Source: Tannerellaceae bacterium
GTDB taxonomy: Bacteria; Bacteroidota; Bacteroidia; Bacteroidales; Tannerellaceae
Assembly: GCA_031288615.1 (NCBI GenBank)
Contig: JAITRC010000009.1
Location: 1-64,000, forward strand
Direction: 5' to 3'
DNA: 64,000 nt
The notes beneath the pieces were generated by a model. That model was not told the DNA's origin, did not search any database, and saw only the letters and a program-made list of their open reading frames with translations. The translations under genes and the position numbers were made by a program. Below, piece after piece: positions 44,601 to 56,600 of the stretch. Every line of letters begins with the position of its first letter. Position 1 is the stretch's first letter.

Positions 44601-44785
44601 TTCATCTCAATGTCCGACGCGCTGGCTCCCTGGTACGCCGTCATCACCAAAATGATATTCGCATCTATCTTGGGCATCAAATCCACGCTCAACTTCGACA
44701 GCGAGAATAATCCCAATACTATCACCGCCACAAACACCAGCGCCGTTGTAATCGGCTTCCTTACCGATGCACTATATAAACTCAT
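41633..44785 (-). CDS. RND efflux permease (AcrB/HAE1-like)
   Basis: A 1,050-residue inner-membrane transporter with two large periplasmic domains and twelve membrane helices. It has the proton-relay segment GMVVDDAIVVLENITTH, the opening SVDLMPKIDANIILVMTAYQ and GASASDIEMNVTKPLENVLN, and the C-terminal GIVVKNGIVLVDHIILFRER. Likely drugs, bile or other amphiphiles are exported through the tripartite pump. The gene order adaptor-permease is typical. No specificity can be assigned. Confidence 0.93.
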   Translation of the reverse strand: MSLYSASVRKPITTALVFVAVIVLGLFSLSKLSVDLMPKIDANIILVMTAYQGASASDIEMNVTKPLENVLNSVSDLKEVVSQSRENISIITLEFEYGTDIDVATNDVRDKLDMVETALPDNVQNPVIFKFSTEDIPIMMLTVSAKESTRGLYKILDDRVANTLARIKGVGAVSIAGTAIREVQVYCDPQKLEAYRLTIEGISGIIAQENRNTPGGSIDIGSNTYSLRVQGEFEDAKEMLDLVVGSRNGKTVYLKDVATVEDAVEERTQESYNNGERGGLIVIQKQSGANSVNIIKEIKKRLPEIEAALPSDVKLSIMMDTSDNILNTVNTLVETVLLALIIVMIVVYVFLQRWRATFIIALTIPISLIAAFAYLYGTGNTLNIISLSSLSIAIGMVVDDAIVVLENITTHIERGSAPKQAAIHGTNEVGVAVMASTLTILAVFLPLTMISGMAGIMFRQLGWIISITIIISLLASLTLTPMLCSQMMRLNPRKGRLQEKILTPIENAFDGLDEAYSRLVNWCVRHRKIILGSALVLFVGSMMLLPGIKTEFLPTNDNSRVGINIELPIGTRQEITRELAMKINDEFVKKYPEIQMISFSEGMADTDNTFAQLSDNGTHFIEFDIRLYNVKNRPKVGEKKGKVRGLTEICQRMREDLDDYSEIKTYEVLAGGGMSMMGGETAVDVEIYGFDFDLTDRVAADISERLKTYEGISQVNISRKDYIPEYQVDFDREKLALNGLNISTASTFLRNRINGQTASLYREDGDEYDIRVSFAPQFRQSVEDIENILVYNAEGKGVRIGEVGKVVERLVPPTIERKNRERVITVSAVAAPGAVLSDIVSAANKEMREMDIPSEISWQLGGTYEEQQDTFGDLGLLMGLIIILVFIVMASQFESLVDPFVIMFSIPFAFTGVLFGLSLTHTPLGVMALIGLIMLIGIVVKNGIVLVDHIILFRERGMTVIKAATAAGKSRLRPVLMTSLTTILGMVPMAIGTGEGAEMWRPMGMTVAWGLAVSTLITLIIVPTLYTVFAANGIKRRRRKLAKQLRAHNN

Positions 44786-44868
44786 CCTTTCTTTGTGTTA
44801 AATTCCCGTTTTCGCACACTCCTCTTCTGCCCTTCCGGATTCATCTCCCGTTTTTCCACTTTATCCCA

Positions 44869-45948
44869 CTACTCTACGTTGACCACTGCTACTTCAACAC
44901 CGTCATTGAGTCGGTTTAAACCCGTAACCGCCACCTTATCCCCATCGTTCAATCCTTCCAAAATCTCATAATGGCCTCCTATCCGCCTCCCCAGTTTAAC
45001 CTCCTTGTATTCCACCTTATTTCCCTTCAACACGTACACAAATCTTTCCCCGCTCCCCGGTTGCTTGATGATAGCCCTGTCAGGTACCACCACCCGTGAC
45101 TTCGCTCCGAAAGCAAGCGTTACCCGACCAAACATACCCGGTCGTACTCGACCACCCTCATTCTTTAGCTTGATCTCCACCGGAAATGTGCGCGTCCCCT
45201 CATCAATCGTGGGGTAGATCAACCCCACCTTCCCATCGAATACCTCTTCCTCATAGACGTCAAACCGGAGTGAAACCCTCATCCCTTTCTTCACTTGCGT
45301 GAAATAACGCTCCGATACGTTTACCATCATCTTTACCGGACTAATCTCCTCAATGATATAGACCGGCAACGCGCCATTATACATGTCCCCAGAATCGTAG
45401 TTCCTCGCCGTCACTATCCCTTTGATTGGACTCAGCAGACGATTATTCGCCAACAGGTTCTTATACGTCGTCCGGCTCACCTCCAAAGCCGTATACTGTG
45501 CATCCCTCACCGACCGCGATACTCCTCCCACTTTGTACAACTCTTCTATCCTCAAAAACTCCTGCTCTACGTTTTCCAGCTGCACCTTTGCCTGCTTCAA
45601 TGCCGTAGCATCTGTCTCCGCCAGCAATTGCCCTTCCTTCACCGCATCTCCTACTTCCACCAGCAGCTTCTCTATCCGCACCGGTGCCTGAGGTGCAATC
45701 TTATTCGTCACATTCGCCGTCACATTCGCCGTCAGTTCAACCTCCTGCTCAACCTCTTGCTTGCGTACCGTCTCCACTCGAATCTTCACTCGATTGTCTA
45801 CCGCTTCCTCCGACGATTCAGCCTGCTTTTCCCCGCCACCGCAGCTCATCAACACCGCCAGCACCCACAAATACTTCGCCCCCATTAACCCTGCTCTACT
45901 CATCTCGCTCATCTTTATATTTGGTTTTGTTAACTCGTTCTTGATCAT
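44869..45948 (-). CDS. RND efflux periplasmic adaptor subunit
   Basis: A 359-residue adaptor of the membrane fusion family. A lipobox (LAVLMSCGGG) near residue 36 makes it a likely lipoprotein. Domains are the lipoyl/hairpin region VRIEKLLVEVGDAVKEGQLL, a coiled hairpin (TALKQAKVQLENVEQEFLRI), a beta-barrel with LSPIKGIVTARNY and the membrane-proximal end LGRRIGGHYEILEGLNDGDK. The true start may be at an internal Met before the signal helix. It precedes the permease gene by 83 bases and follows tolC by 33. Confidence 0.9.
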   Translation of the reverse strand: MIKNELTKPNIKMSEMSRAGLMGAKYLWVLAVLMSCGGGEKQAESSEEAVDNRVKIRVETVRKQEVEQEVELTANVTANVTNKIAPQAPVRIEKLLVEVGDAVKEGQLLAETDATALKQAKVQLENVEQEFLRIEELYKVGGVSRSVRDAQYTALEVSRTTYKNLLANNRLLSPIKGIVTARNYDSGDMYNGALPVYIIEEISPVKMMVNVSERYFTQVKKGMRVSLRFDVYEEEVFDGKVGLIYPTIDEGTRTFPVEIKLKNEGGRVRPGMFGRVTLAFGAKSRVVVPDRAIIKQPGSGERFVYVLKGNKVEYKEVKLGRRIGGHYEILEGLNDGDKVAVTGLNRLNDGVEVAVVNVE

Positions 45949-45981
45949 TATTCACGCTTGATTATTTGCCGTACTCTTCGT

Positions 45982-47484
45982 TTATCTCTTTATTTCTCCT
46001 ACTATTCCCTTTGCCTTTTCCATTTCTGCCTCTGTCACCACAAAGTCATAGATGGCCTGGTTAAAGCCCAGCTTTGCCTGTGTCAATGCCAGCTCTGCAT
46101 CGTTCAATTCCAACAGTGCACCCCCTCCCGTTTCATAACGTTTCCTGGCTATCATCCGCCCTTTCTCCGCCTGTTCCACCCCCCGACGCGCCGCCTGATA
46201 TCGCTTCACGCACGTCTCCATATTGTCCTTATACTGCTTCACCGCCAGCTTCAGGTTTCGCGCTATGTTTTCCCGCTGTATTTCCAGTTGCTGCAGCGAC
46301 ACACGTGTCTGGTTAATCTTCTGCACTCTCCCTCCTCCCTGAAATAATGGGAAGCTAAGCGACAGTGCAACTGTCGAAAACGGGTTCCATAGGTACTCCT
46401 TGAACTTAAAGTCGTTGTTCATTGCACTCCAGTTATACGCTCCGCTTAACGATACCGTCGGCAGGAAATCTGCCTTCTGCATGGATAGCGTCCGTTTAAG
46501 CATCAATCCCTGCATAGCCAACTGTCGCAGTGAACTATTGTCCTCCAGCGATGTATCCACCGCCCACAAACATCCTTCAAACAATTTATTCTCATAATCA
46601 GTTAACTTTCCTTCACACACTACCTCCACTTCCAAATCCACCCCAATCAAAACCTTCAGCTGCCACTTCGACAACACTACCGCATTGCTCGCCTGCAATA
46701 CGTTTGGCTCCACATTCCGTACGGCCACTTCCGCCCGTATCATATCATACTCCGCCACCACTCCTTGTTCATACTTGCGCACTATATCTTCGTAGTTCGC
46801 CTGCGCATGATCGTAGCTCTCTTTCAGCACTCTGTATGAATCCTCTGCCAGCATCACTCCATAAAAGGCGCGCTTCACCTGATTGACCAACTCTATCCTT
46901 GATGACCGTGCCTGCTCAACCGCCAACTCCACATCTGCCGCCGAAATTGACAGGCTCTTCCACAACGCCACATTTATCAACGGCATACCCCCCGTAAAGC
47001 CGAAGCTCCAGTTATTATCTCGACCGACACTGATCCCATCATTGCCCGAATCCTCCGCCACAGGCGTCGCTTCCATTATATTTTCCATCAACGTCCCTTG
47101 CTGATAGTCCGTCGACACTCCTTGAAAGGTTTTTTCTATCCCATTAAAGGTTGGCATCATCATGGCCGTCATGTCAAACGCCCCATCCATATACATCACC
47201 TGCTTTTTCAACGTCCTGCTGTAATCCGCACCGAAGTTCAGCTGGGGGAAAAGAGCCGCATACGCCCCCTTATGCCCGTAACGCTTCTTCTCTACCTCCT
47301 TATCCGCCACCTTCACTGTCGGGCTTTCGCTCATCCCCACCCGCAACGCATCTTCAAGCGTCAGCACAACGATCTCCGCATGATTCGCCCCCGCAAGATT
47401 GATGACGGGATGCATCATACCGATCGCTATGATCAATAGCACCTTCATCCTCACATTCACTTTGATTAACTCTTTTTTGATCAT
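45982..47484 (-). CDS. TolC-family outer-membrane factor
   Basis: About 500 residues with the two TolC repeats: TLEDALRVGMSESPTVKVAD near the start and SRIELVNQVKRAFYGVMLAE, then LELNDAELALTQAKLGFNQA. It should form the outer-membrane exit duct of the pump. The signal helix begins at an internal Met (MKVLLIIAIGMMH) 12 residues in, so ATG 47448 is an alternative start; the first dozen residues resemble those of the next gene's adaptor (MIKxELxKxN). It heads the tolC-adaptor-RND-PII operon. Confidence 0.88.
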   Translation of the reverse strand: MIKKELIKVNVRMKVLLIIAIGMMHPVINLAGANHAEIVVLTLEDALRVGMSESPTVKVADKEVEKKRYGHKGAYAALFPQLNFGADYSRTLKKQVMYMDGAFDMTAMMMPTFNGIEKTFQGVSTDYQQGTLMENIMEATPVAEDSGNDGISVGRDNNWSFGFTGGMPLINVALWKSLSISAADVELAVEQARSSRIELVNQVKRAFYGVMLAEDSYRVLKESYDHAQANYEDIVRKYEQGVVAEYDMIRAEVAVRNVEPNVLQASNAVVLSKWQLKVLIGVDLEVEVVCEGKLTDYENKLFEGCLWAVDTSLEDNSSLRQLAMQGLMLKRTLSMQKADFLPTVSLSGAYNWSAMNNDFKFKEYLWNPFSTVALSLSFPLFQGGGRVQKINQTRVSLQQLEIQRENIARNLKLAVKQYKDNMETCVKRYQAARRGVEQAEKGRMIARKRYETGGGALLELNDAELALTQAKLGFNQAIYDFVVTEAEMEKAKGIVGEIKR

Positions 47485-47545
47485 CCTTTACACTTTTACG
47501 CCAACTATTTTTTCGTATGGGATTACCTTTTCCTTTGAGACGCCG

Positions 47546-47575
47546 CAAAGGTACATTCCAAGAAGCTTTTTCCAA
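47546..47575 (-). promoter_or_regulatory. Promoter of the tolC-adaptor-RND operon
   Basis: On the minus strand TTG (47573-47575), a 19-base spacer and TACCTTTG (47546-47553): an exact match to the Bacteroidetes -33/-7 consensus and spacing, 62 bases before the tolC ATG. So the pump is transcribed separately from the giant gene. Confidence 0.75.
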
Positions 47576-47662
47576 AAACCAAAATCGTTGGATTCAGGCT
47601 ATTCCTCGACGAACAAGGTTTTTTCCCCGACCAATCTCGTAAGTAGAGAGGGGGAATCAAGC

Positions 47663-50600
47663 CTATTCCTTGTAGAAACGGAACACCTGTTGGTGAACAC
47701 ACAAGATGTAAATCCCCGAAGGAAGGTTGGAAACATGAATAGCATCGTCCGTTTTTTGCAGTAGGCGGATACGCCCCGTCATATCAAAAAGGTGAACAAG
47801 GACAGGCTCCTTCAATCCGCCGATATGAAGCACATCCTGTGCCGGAAGCGGATAAAGGAACAACTCTGAGTCGGAAGGCCCCGACAAGGCGGTAGAGCTT
47901 TTTCTGTAGAAGAAGATCGCATCCATGTCAATAGCCGTACGGGGTATTCCTGTGGAAACGAATGTAAGGATATTGACGTCGCCGGTAAAAGGCTGATCGT
48001 AGGTCAACCCTTGTTGATTAAGCAAGGATAGGGGCACTTCTATCTCATGCCACAAACCGTCACGTGGAAAATCGTAATCGGGAGAACGTCCCTCCACCGG
48101 TTCATTGCCGATAAGTAGACGAGCTTCCTGCCGTGAATCGGAGAAAGTGAAAAGGTAGAAAGTGGACGTCTTTCGACTACGTAAAGCAATATGGAACACA
48201 AAGTCGGAAGGTGCTCCCGCCATCGGGGTCATATCCACCTGTCCAAAAGCTTCCTTCAAATTATAAGCACCGCCCGACCAACCCGAAGATACTTCCGGTA
48301 CAGCCAGATTTGTCCAGTTTTCCCGCGTACCATAGCTGTTGATCCCTATTGAGTGCCCTACTTCAAGACTATTCTCCCATATCTGAAGCTGTGAAGTAAT
48401 GTTGTTGGGACGGAAATCTTTCGCTACTTTATCCTGTATCACCGCAAAAGGAGCCACAGCAAGAGAGATTACATAATAATCGTTCCCTTGCAACGAGGGG
48501 TAAGTAGCTGGTGCAGGTGGTGCGGTGATGACCGAAACCATACAAGTATCGGCAACGCCTCCACGAGCCACCTCGATTAACGCGACGCCCTCCTTCATTG
48601 CCCTGACTCTTCCGGTAGAGCTGACGGTGGCTACGGCAGCGTTTTCCGAACGCCATACGTTCGACCCTGTGCCCTTAAAGGCCGACAGATCAACTGTCAA
48701 TATTTCTTCCATTCCCGAAGAAAGGATAAGGTCTGTCTTATCCAAGCGGATGGCAGAGGGTCTGTATACGGTAACCACGCATGTGGCGCTATTCTGGCCT
48801 ATACGAGCGACGATAGTGGCCGTTCCTTCTTTCATCCCCCTCACTACGCCTTTATTATCTACCGTAGCGATGTCTGTCTGTCCACTTTCCCACATAATAT
48901 CGCCGGTGTATGCGTGGGGAGGAGTAAGAACAGGTTTCAGGGTAATGGTTTGCCCCAAAGAAATCTCGGCAGTAGTCTTCTCCAAACCGATACTTGTGGA
49001 GTAGACCGGATGACGATAAAAGTATACAGCATCCATATTGAGGAGGTCGCCCTCTTTTCCTCCTGCGGAGAAAGCCATTACATCTGTTCTTCCATCTAAG
49101 ATGGAACCGGTACGACTATCGAACAAACGATCAAAAACGGGGTGGTTCAGTGGAATATCTATATCGTGCCATTGACCATCACGGGCAAAATTGAAGAGGG
49201 GAAGCATGCCGCCTTCTCCCGCACGGTTACCAATAACAAAACGGATAGTATCGGCACAGTCGGTGAAGGTAAAGGTATAGGCACTCGCTGCCTGCGAACT
49301 CTTCAAGGCGATATGGAACGAGTAGTCCTGCCTATTCTGCATGGAAGTCCAGTCCGGGATATTGTGGTTGGAAGGCACGTTAAACGAACCTCCCGACCAG
49401 CCTTTATCGGTTACTTTTAGCTGTAGCCATTTGTCAAGGTGACCGTAACTATTCTCTCCACTTCCGCTTCCAGCATCAAAAGTTTCTCCCCAAATATAGA
49501 GTTCGTGATTATCCTTATCCGGACGCAAGTCTGCCACGTTGAAGGCTCCGGATATCGCTTCAAAAGCCCCTGCACCCATCACCAGTACAATGTAATTACT
49601 GCCATGCGAACTGTTGACAGTCTCAATACCTGTAACCGTTACTTCGCATGTCCTCGTAAAACCATTGCATGTAGCTGTGATTTGAGCCTTCCCTTCACCG
49701 ATACCCGTTACAAAACCGTCATTCACTGCTGCTATCGACGGGTTAGACGATGTCCACTGAACAAACGAGACGGCGGCTTCGGCAGGGAAAGTCTCCACCG
49801 TAAGTCGGCGCACCGACTGTTTGGGGAGAGAGAGGGTTTGGTCGCTCAAGGCTATGTCTGTGAGTGTTATAGGACGTTTGTAGAAGAACAACGCATCCAT
49901 ATCCAATATCGTTCCCTGTGTACCTCCGGCAGAGAAAGCAACCACGTTCACCGTCGGAGTAGTGATCAAAGATTCGTAGAGTGCATTGAACTCCGGCAGG
50001 GATAAGGGGATATTTATCTCATGCCACGCTCCATCGCGCACAAAGTCGTAACGCGGGGCGATGCCATCTCCATCCGGACAGTTACCAATAACGATCTTAG
50101 CCTCGTCTTTCCCGTCGGAGAAAGTGAAGGTGTAGGCACTCTCGGCTTGTGTATTTTTCAGAGCGACATGGAAGAGATATTTGTCCCGTTCATTGTAAAG
50201 ACGGGTCAAGTCAAGCCTTGTAAGTGATGTGAGGTAAGCACCTCCCGACCAGCCTTTATCTGATACCACCATGCGTACCCATTTATCGTTGTTACCGTAG
50301 CTATCCACGGTAGTACCCTCCTGACCGGTGAAAGTGGATGACCACACCTGCAATTCGTTACCGGTTTCGTTGGGACGAAAATCGTATATGACCTTGTCTT
50401 TGATTCGCGCAAGTGCATTTTCACCTAACTGCACCACGAAGTAGTTACTTCCTAAGAGGCTATTCACCGTTTCCGTAGCGGTCACCGTCACAAGGCAACT
50501 TGCGCTATAACTGCCATAAGAGGCAGTTATAGTTGTCGTTCCGACGTTAAAAGCCGACACCATTCCTCTATTCACGGTTGCTACGGCCGGATTGGACGAT

Positions 50601-53600
50601 TGCCATGTAACCCAAGCAGCAGCACCTTCCGGAAGAAGCTTAAGATCCAGCTTTCGTACCGTATGCTGCGGCAAGTTCAATGTCGGGGTAGTGAAATACA
50701 TCCCTATCATTTCCACACGCTCATAGAGGAACAAGGCATCCATGTCCAATACCGTTCCCTTCTCCCCACCAGCGGAAAAGGCCAGAAGACTGACGCCCGT
50801 ACCCGACTCTATACCCCCGAAAGGTTTGTCGAAAATGGCATCAAATGCAGGGTCACTCAACGGAATATTAAACTCTTTCCACTTTCCGTCGCGTATGAAA
50901 TTATACTTCGGAAAAACACCATCTGCATTGGCTTTCGGGCCAATAACAACGACAGCCTCTTCGGTACCGTCAGAGAAGGTAAAGGTGAAACCGGCGTTGG
51001 GTTGCGTACTCTTGAGCGCGACGTGGAAAGCATAGTTATCACGCTTAGTACGGACACTCTGCATATCTATCGTACCAAATGCCGGCGACACATGGAAAGC
51101 ACCACCCGACCAGCCTTGATCACCCACCACCAAACTTACCCATGGATCCTGCACACCGTAGCTATTCGCTCCTGCACTAGGAGAGGCAGTAAAAGTGGAC
51201 TCCCATATCATCAAGCTCATCGGCAGACTCGCTCCTTTCGGACGGAAATCGTAAACTATGCCGTTCGCGATCTCTTTTACAACGCTTTCTCCCAATGAAT
51301 AGATGTAAAAGCCTTTACCCGACAAGCCGACAGTCGGCGGACAAGGTGTTACCGTCACGAAACAAGTATCACTAAGACCAGCCACCTGGGTGACGATACG
51401 TGCTGTCCCTGCCTTGAGGGCCGAAACAAAACCATTAGTCACCGTAGCGACATCTTTATTTAAAGACTTCCAGATTATCCGGGAGGAAGCACCTATCGGT
51501 ACATTCGTTGTCAGCCGGAAGACTTGTTGTTCTTCCATAAGAAGCGTCTCTTCCGACAAAATAACACTCGTCACTTCTTCATCCTTTGCATAGAAGAAGG
51601 CTGCATCCATATCCAGTACCGTTCCCTTTACACTTCCTACCGAGAAGGCCAAAAGATTGACCTTTGCCCCGTCGAAATTCGACTCATATAAGCCTGCAAA
51701 TCGGGGATGGGTCAGCGGAATTTCTATTTCGTGCCACTGTCCATCACGCACAAAGTTGTAAGACGGAGGAATACCTTCCTCATTGGCACCGCTACCAATT
51801 ACGAAAGAGGCTGTATGATTTTCATCGGCGAAGTTCAACGTATAGGTTGTCTGCCGTGTACTTTTCAAGGCGATGTGGAAATAGTATTTGTCCCGTTCGG
51901 CGGCAACAGGTTTCAGGTTGATATCACCTGTTACTTTGAAAGCAGCCCCAGACCAGCCTTTATCAGCTACAGCCAAAGCGATCCAAGGCTCTTTCACTCC
52001 AAAACTATTTGCTGCTCCCACTAAGGTTGTTTTCCCGAAAGTGCTTTCCCATATCTGCAATCCGTTACGCCAATCTTTCACTATCGTCCGGTTAGCCTCC
52101 AACAATACATTATACGACGAAGTATCCAGAGATAACAAGTAATACTGATCCCCTTGTAAACTTTTTGTCTGTGGAAGCGATTCTACTGTGACCAGACAAG
52201 TCGCTTTTAACGAACCACATTGAGCAGTGATAGTTGTCGTCCCCGCACGAACCCCTGTGATAAAACCGTTGTTCACCGCCGCAATAGTCGAGTTCAATGA
52301 TGACCATACCACCTCTCCCTGTGCGCCTTCCGGCAACAAGACCAAGTTCGGTTGGATCACCTCCTGTTCCTTCATGGTCACAGTCTGCGGCAACTCTATA
52401 CTCGTCGCTGTTTTGCTTACTTTATAAAAGAAAAGGGCATCCATGTTCAGCACCGTCCCTGCGTCACCTCCTGCTGAGAAGGCCACAAGATTAACATTGC
52501 TCTGCGTTCCGCCAAAGGGTTCTTTGTATAAATTATCAAACTCCGGCAGACTTAGCGAAATATTTATCTCTTGCCAGAGGCCATCCCTTGCAAAATTATA
52601 TTTCGGCACCAGACCTTTCTCATTTTTCCGGTTACCTACCGCTACCTGTGCCGTATCTCCTTTTCCATCCGTGAAGGAGAAAGTATACACCGATACCGGT
52701 TGCGTACTTTTCAAAGCAATGTGGAAATAGTAGGCCTCTCTTTCGGAGCGTACTTGAGTCATATCTATAGGTGCCGATACGGCAAAGGCTCCTCCCGACC
52801 AACCTTTATCACCTACCGTCAGTCCAATCCAAGGCTCTACTGCCCCGTAACTGTTTGTTTCATTTGAAGTAGCTACGGCGTTGAACGTATTCTCCCATAT
52901 CTGTACATCACTGCTCGCACGCCAATCGCTCTTCACTTTGGCTCGTATGGAATTGAAGGTTGTTTCCCCCAAAGACAGTACTTGATAGTTACTACCATAT
53001 AAACTCTTTCCCTTCTTACCTGAAGCGATTTTCACGTAACAAGTATCGGTGCGGCCGCCGCCATACACCACAACAGGTACCGCTCCGCTTGCGGCTTTGA
53101 GACCTGTCACGAAACCATCTCTTACTCCGACAAAAGTGGGATCAAGTGATTTCCATTCCAATTCTACGAAAGCCCCTTTCGGTTCAACTTCCACACCCAA
53201 CAGTACTACATCTTGCTCTTCAATGGTTATCTGTTTTGTCGACAACTTCAGTCGTTCCAACGCAAGCTGAGGTTTGTAGAAGAAGGCTGCATCCATGTCT
53301 AATGTCGTCCCTTCTACTTTTCCGGCGGAAAAAGCCACAACCGACACTTGTTTCGAGGCCGAGCCAAATGGTGCGGCATACATCCCTGCAAACTCCGGCA
53401 GACTCATTGGAATGTCTATCTCGTGCCACTGCCCATCACGGACAAAGTCATATTTCGGCAAAATACGTTTCTCATTCGGACAGTTGCCTACTACAATGTC
53501 AGCTGTATTGACCCCGTCGGTAAATGTGAATGTATATGATGCTATTTTCTGTGTACTCTTCAAGGCAACGTGGAAAGAATAGGTGTTGCGAGCCTTGTAA

Positions 53601-56600
53601 ATAGCTTGTAAATTCACTTCCTCCGTCACCGCAAAAGCACCACCCGACCATCCTTTGTCGGTTACTTTCAAACCAATCCAAGCTTCTTCCTTTCCGTAAC
53701 TGTTCGTTCCTGTCTGTTCTGAGGCCCCGAAAGTACCTTCCCATACCTGTAACTCATTGCCGGAAGTGGCTCCCGGACGCCAATCCGACATGATGATCCT
53801 CTCAGTAGTCAATAGAGAATTGAAGGTGGTTGCACCCACTGACAACACGTAATAATGGCTTCCCCGCAAACTATTTCGTTTTGCCTTCGCCAAGACTTTC
53901 ACCGTACACGTAACCTGCATTTTGTTGCACGTCGCCGTGAGGATTGTTTCTCCTTCTTTGAAACCTGATACCAGACCCTCATTCACCGTCGCCACAGAGG
54001 CATCTTGTGATGCCCATGATATTTGACTGTATGCATTGGGAGGATCGTAAGTCACCGGTATACGCACCACGGCACCTTCCTCCACAAGAATAACAGCCGG
54101 CAGACTGATCCCTGTCGCCACTTCTTCACCCCTGTAGAAGAATACTGCATCCATATCCAATGTAGTTCCTTCTATACCGCCCGCCGAGAAGGCTACTACA
54201 TTCGCAACCTTTTGCGCACTACCAAAAGTTTCGTCGTATAAGCTTGCAAACTCCGGTAATGACAATGGGATATTCAATTCATGCCACTGTCCATCGCGTT
54301 TGAAATTGTACCTCGGCGGCGTCGAATTATCTCCCGGACGATCCCCTACAACAATTCGTGCCGTATCTTTTCCATCGGTAAAGGTAAATGTATATACCTG
54401 CTCCTGTTTTGTACTCTTCAATGCTACATGGAAGAAGTACTTGTCTCGCGCCGTACGTATATTGCGCAGATTTACCTCGTTGGCTACGGTAAAGGCTCCG
54501 CCCGACCACCCCTTATCGGCCACAATCAACTGTAACCAAGACTCCTCTATCCCATAACTATTCAAACCTGCTGCTTCCCCCGCCGTAAAGGTTTGCTCCC
54601 ATATCATCAGTTTGTTGGCAGAGGTTTTATCAGGACGCCAATCTTTCTCTACTATCCTGTCCGTCTCAATGAGTGAACCAAGCATGTACTCACCCGACAA
54701 CAATAGGTAATAATGGCTACCTTGCAAACTGTTCAACTTCGTGGCCGCTTCTACCGTCACTTGGCACGATCCTATTGCTCGCCCTTTATATATCGCCTCA
54801 ATAGTGGTCTTACCGACGTTCATCCCCGACACAAAACCGTCGTTCACCGTAGCAATAGAAGGATCTGCCGACCGCCACCGCAAGGTATCGAACGCACCTT
54901 CCGGAACAAATGTTCCTTTCATCAGCACTACATCCTGTTCCTTTATCGTAACATCCGGCAATAGATAACCTGTTGGGACAAACGCTCCTTTGTAATAAAA
55001 CACCGCATCCATCTCCAACACCGCCCCTTCATGACCACCCGCCGAAAAGGCCACAAGAGTTGATGCCGTTCCTCCATAAGGATTATCAAATAAGCGATCG
55101 AACTCCGGCAGAGAAAGCGGAATCTCTATCTCATGCCATAGCCCATCACGTTTGAAGTTATACCTTGGAAGTATACCCTCCTCCTCGCTACCGCCAATAG
55201 CAACTTGCACAGTATCTCTATCATCGGAAAAGGTAAAAGTATAGACCGTTTCCGGTTGCGTACTCTTTAAAGCTATATGGAAGTAGGCTCTCTCACGTGC
55301 TCTATACAATTCCTGAAAATCTACGACCTCATTTGTCACGAAGGCACCCCCTGACCAACCTTTGTCGGTCACCGTCATCCGTATCCATTGTCCTGGCTTT
55401 TCATAGCTGTCAATCCCGTTTGCCGCCTGAGCGGTAAACGTGCCTTCCCAAATATGCAAAGCGTTTCCTTCTCTTGTACCGGGGCGCCAGTCTTTTACAC
55501 GTATCCGTTCCTGCTGTAAAAGAGAATTTAAGACGTCCGTACCTAACTGCATGACATAATAGTTGCTGCCTGCGAGGTTATTCAAACGTACCCTTGGCGT
55601 TACAGTAATTCGACACGTATCCGTAAGCCATTGTGTGTCCGCAGCAGCTTTACAGTAAACGACAACATCAGCCTGTCCTTGACCAATTGCCGATACAACA
55701 CCGTCGCATACAGTAACAACGTCTGTATTCAATGACTTCCATTCGTATGTTACGTACGTTTCATTGGGAGATATTGTAGTCTTTAACTTTATTACGTCTT
55801 GCTCTAATAAAGTTATTGATTGTCTGTCTAACTGCAGACCGGAAAGCCTTGTCGGATTTTTATAGAAAAATACCGCATCCATATTGAGTGGAGTACCCCA
55901 TGCCCCACCTGCGGAGAAAGCCACGACATTGTTCGCCGCTTTGTTCAGCTCTTTGTCAAAAAGACCGACAAACTTCGGATGAGCCAACGGTATATTCAAT
56001 TCGTGCCACTTTCCGTCACGCACAAAGTTGTGCGAAGGCAAACTTCCATCTTCTGCTGGTCGGTCACCGATAATAACTCGCGCCGTATCTTCCCCATCCG
56101 CAAACGTAAAAGTGTACAATTCGTCCGTCTGGCTTCGCAATGCAACATGGAAATAGTAGTCTTGCCTTTCAGCATGAACAGCTCGTAAATCCAAGTTGCC
56201 CTGTACCACAAAAGCACCGCCTGACCAGCCTTTATTGCTTACCGACAATCCTATCCAAGGATCTTCGTGGCCATAACTGTTCGGACCTATAGCAGCCCCT
56301 GCAACGAATGTTTCTTCCCATATATACATTTTGTTCAGCGACTTCACACCCGGACGGAAATCCGCTGAAATACTTCTTTTTTTAGCCAACAACGTGTCGA
56401 CAGCACTCGCCCCCAAGGACAACAAGTGGTAGTGATTGCCACGGAGGCTATGCATCAATTCTGCCGATTCTACCGTCACTCGGCAAGTATCCCTCACTCC
56501 ATCCACAGAAACTTCAATCTCAGCTTCTCCCGACGACACTGCCCAAATGACCCCTTGCCGCGCTGTAGCCACATGGGGATTCAGCGAGCGCCAAACCGGC

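Noticed and set aside
50600..51298. Plus-strand frames of up to 232 codons inside the giant gene region.
   Set aside because: They recur at the repeat period in antisense to the modules and show no domain; they are shadows of the conserved module codons.
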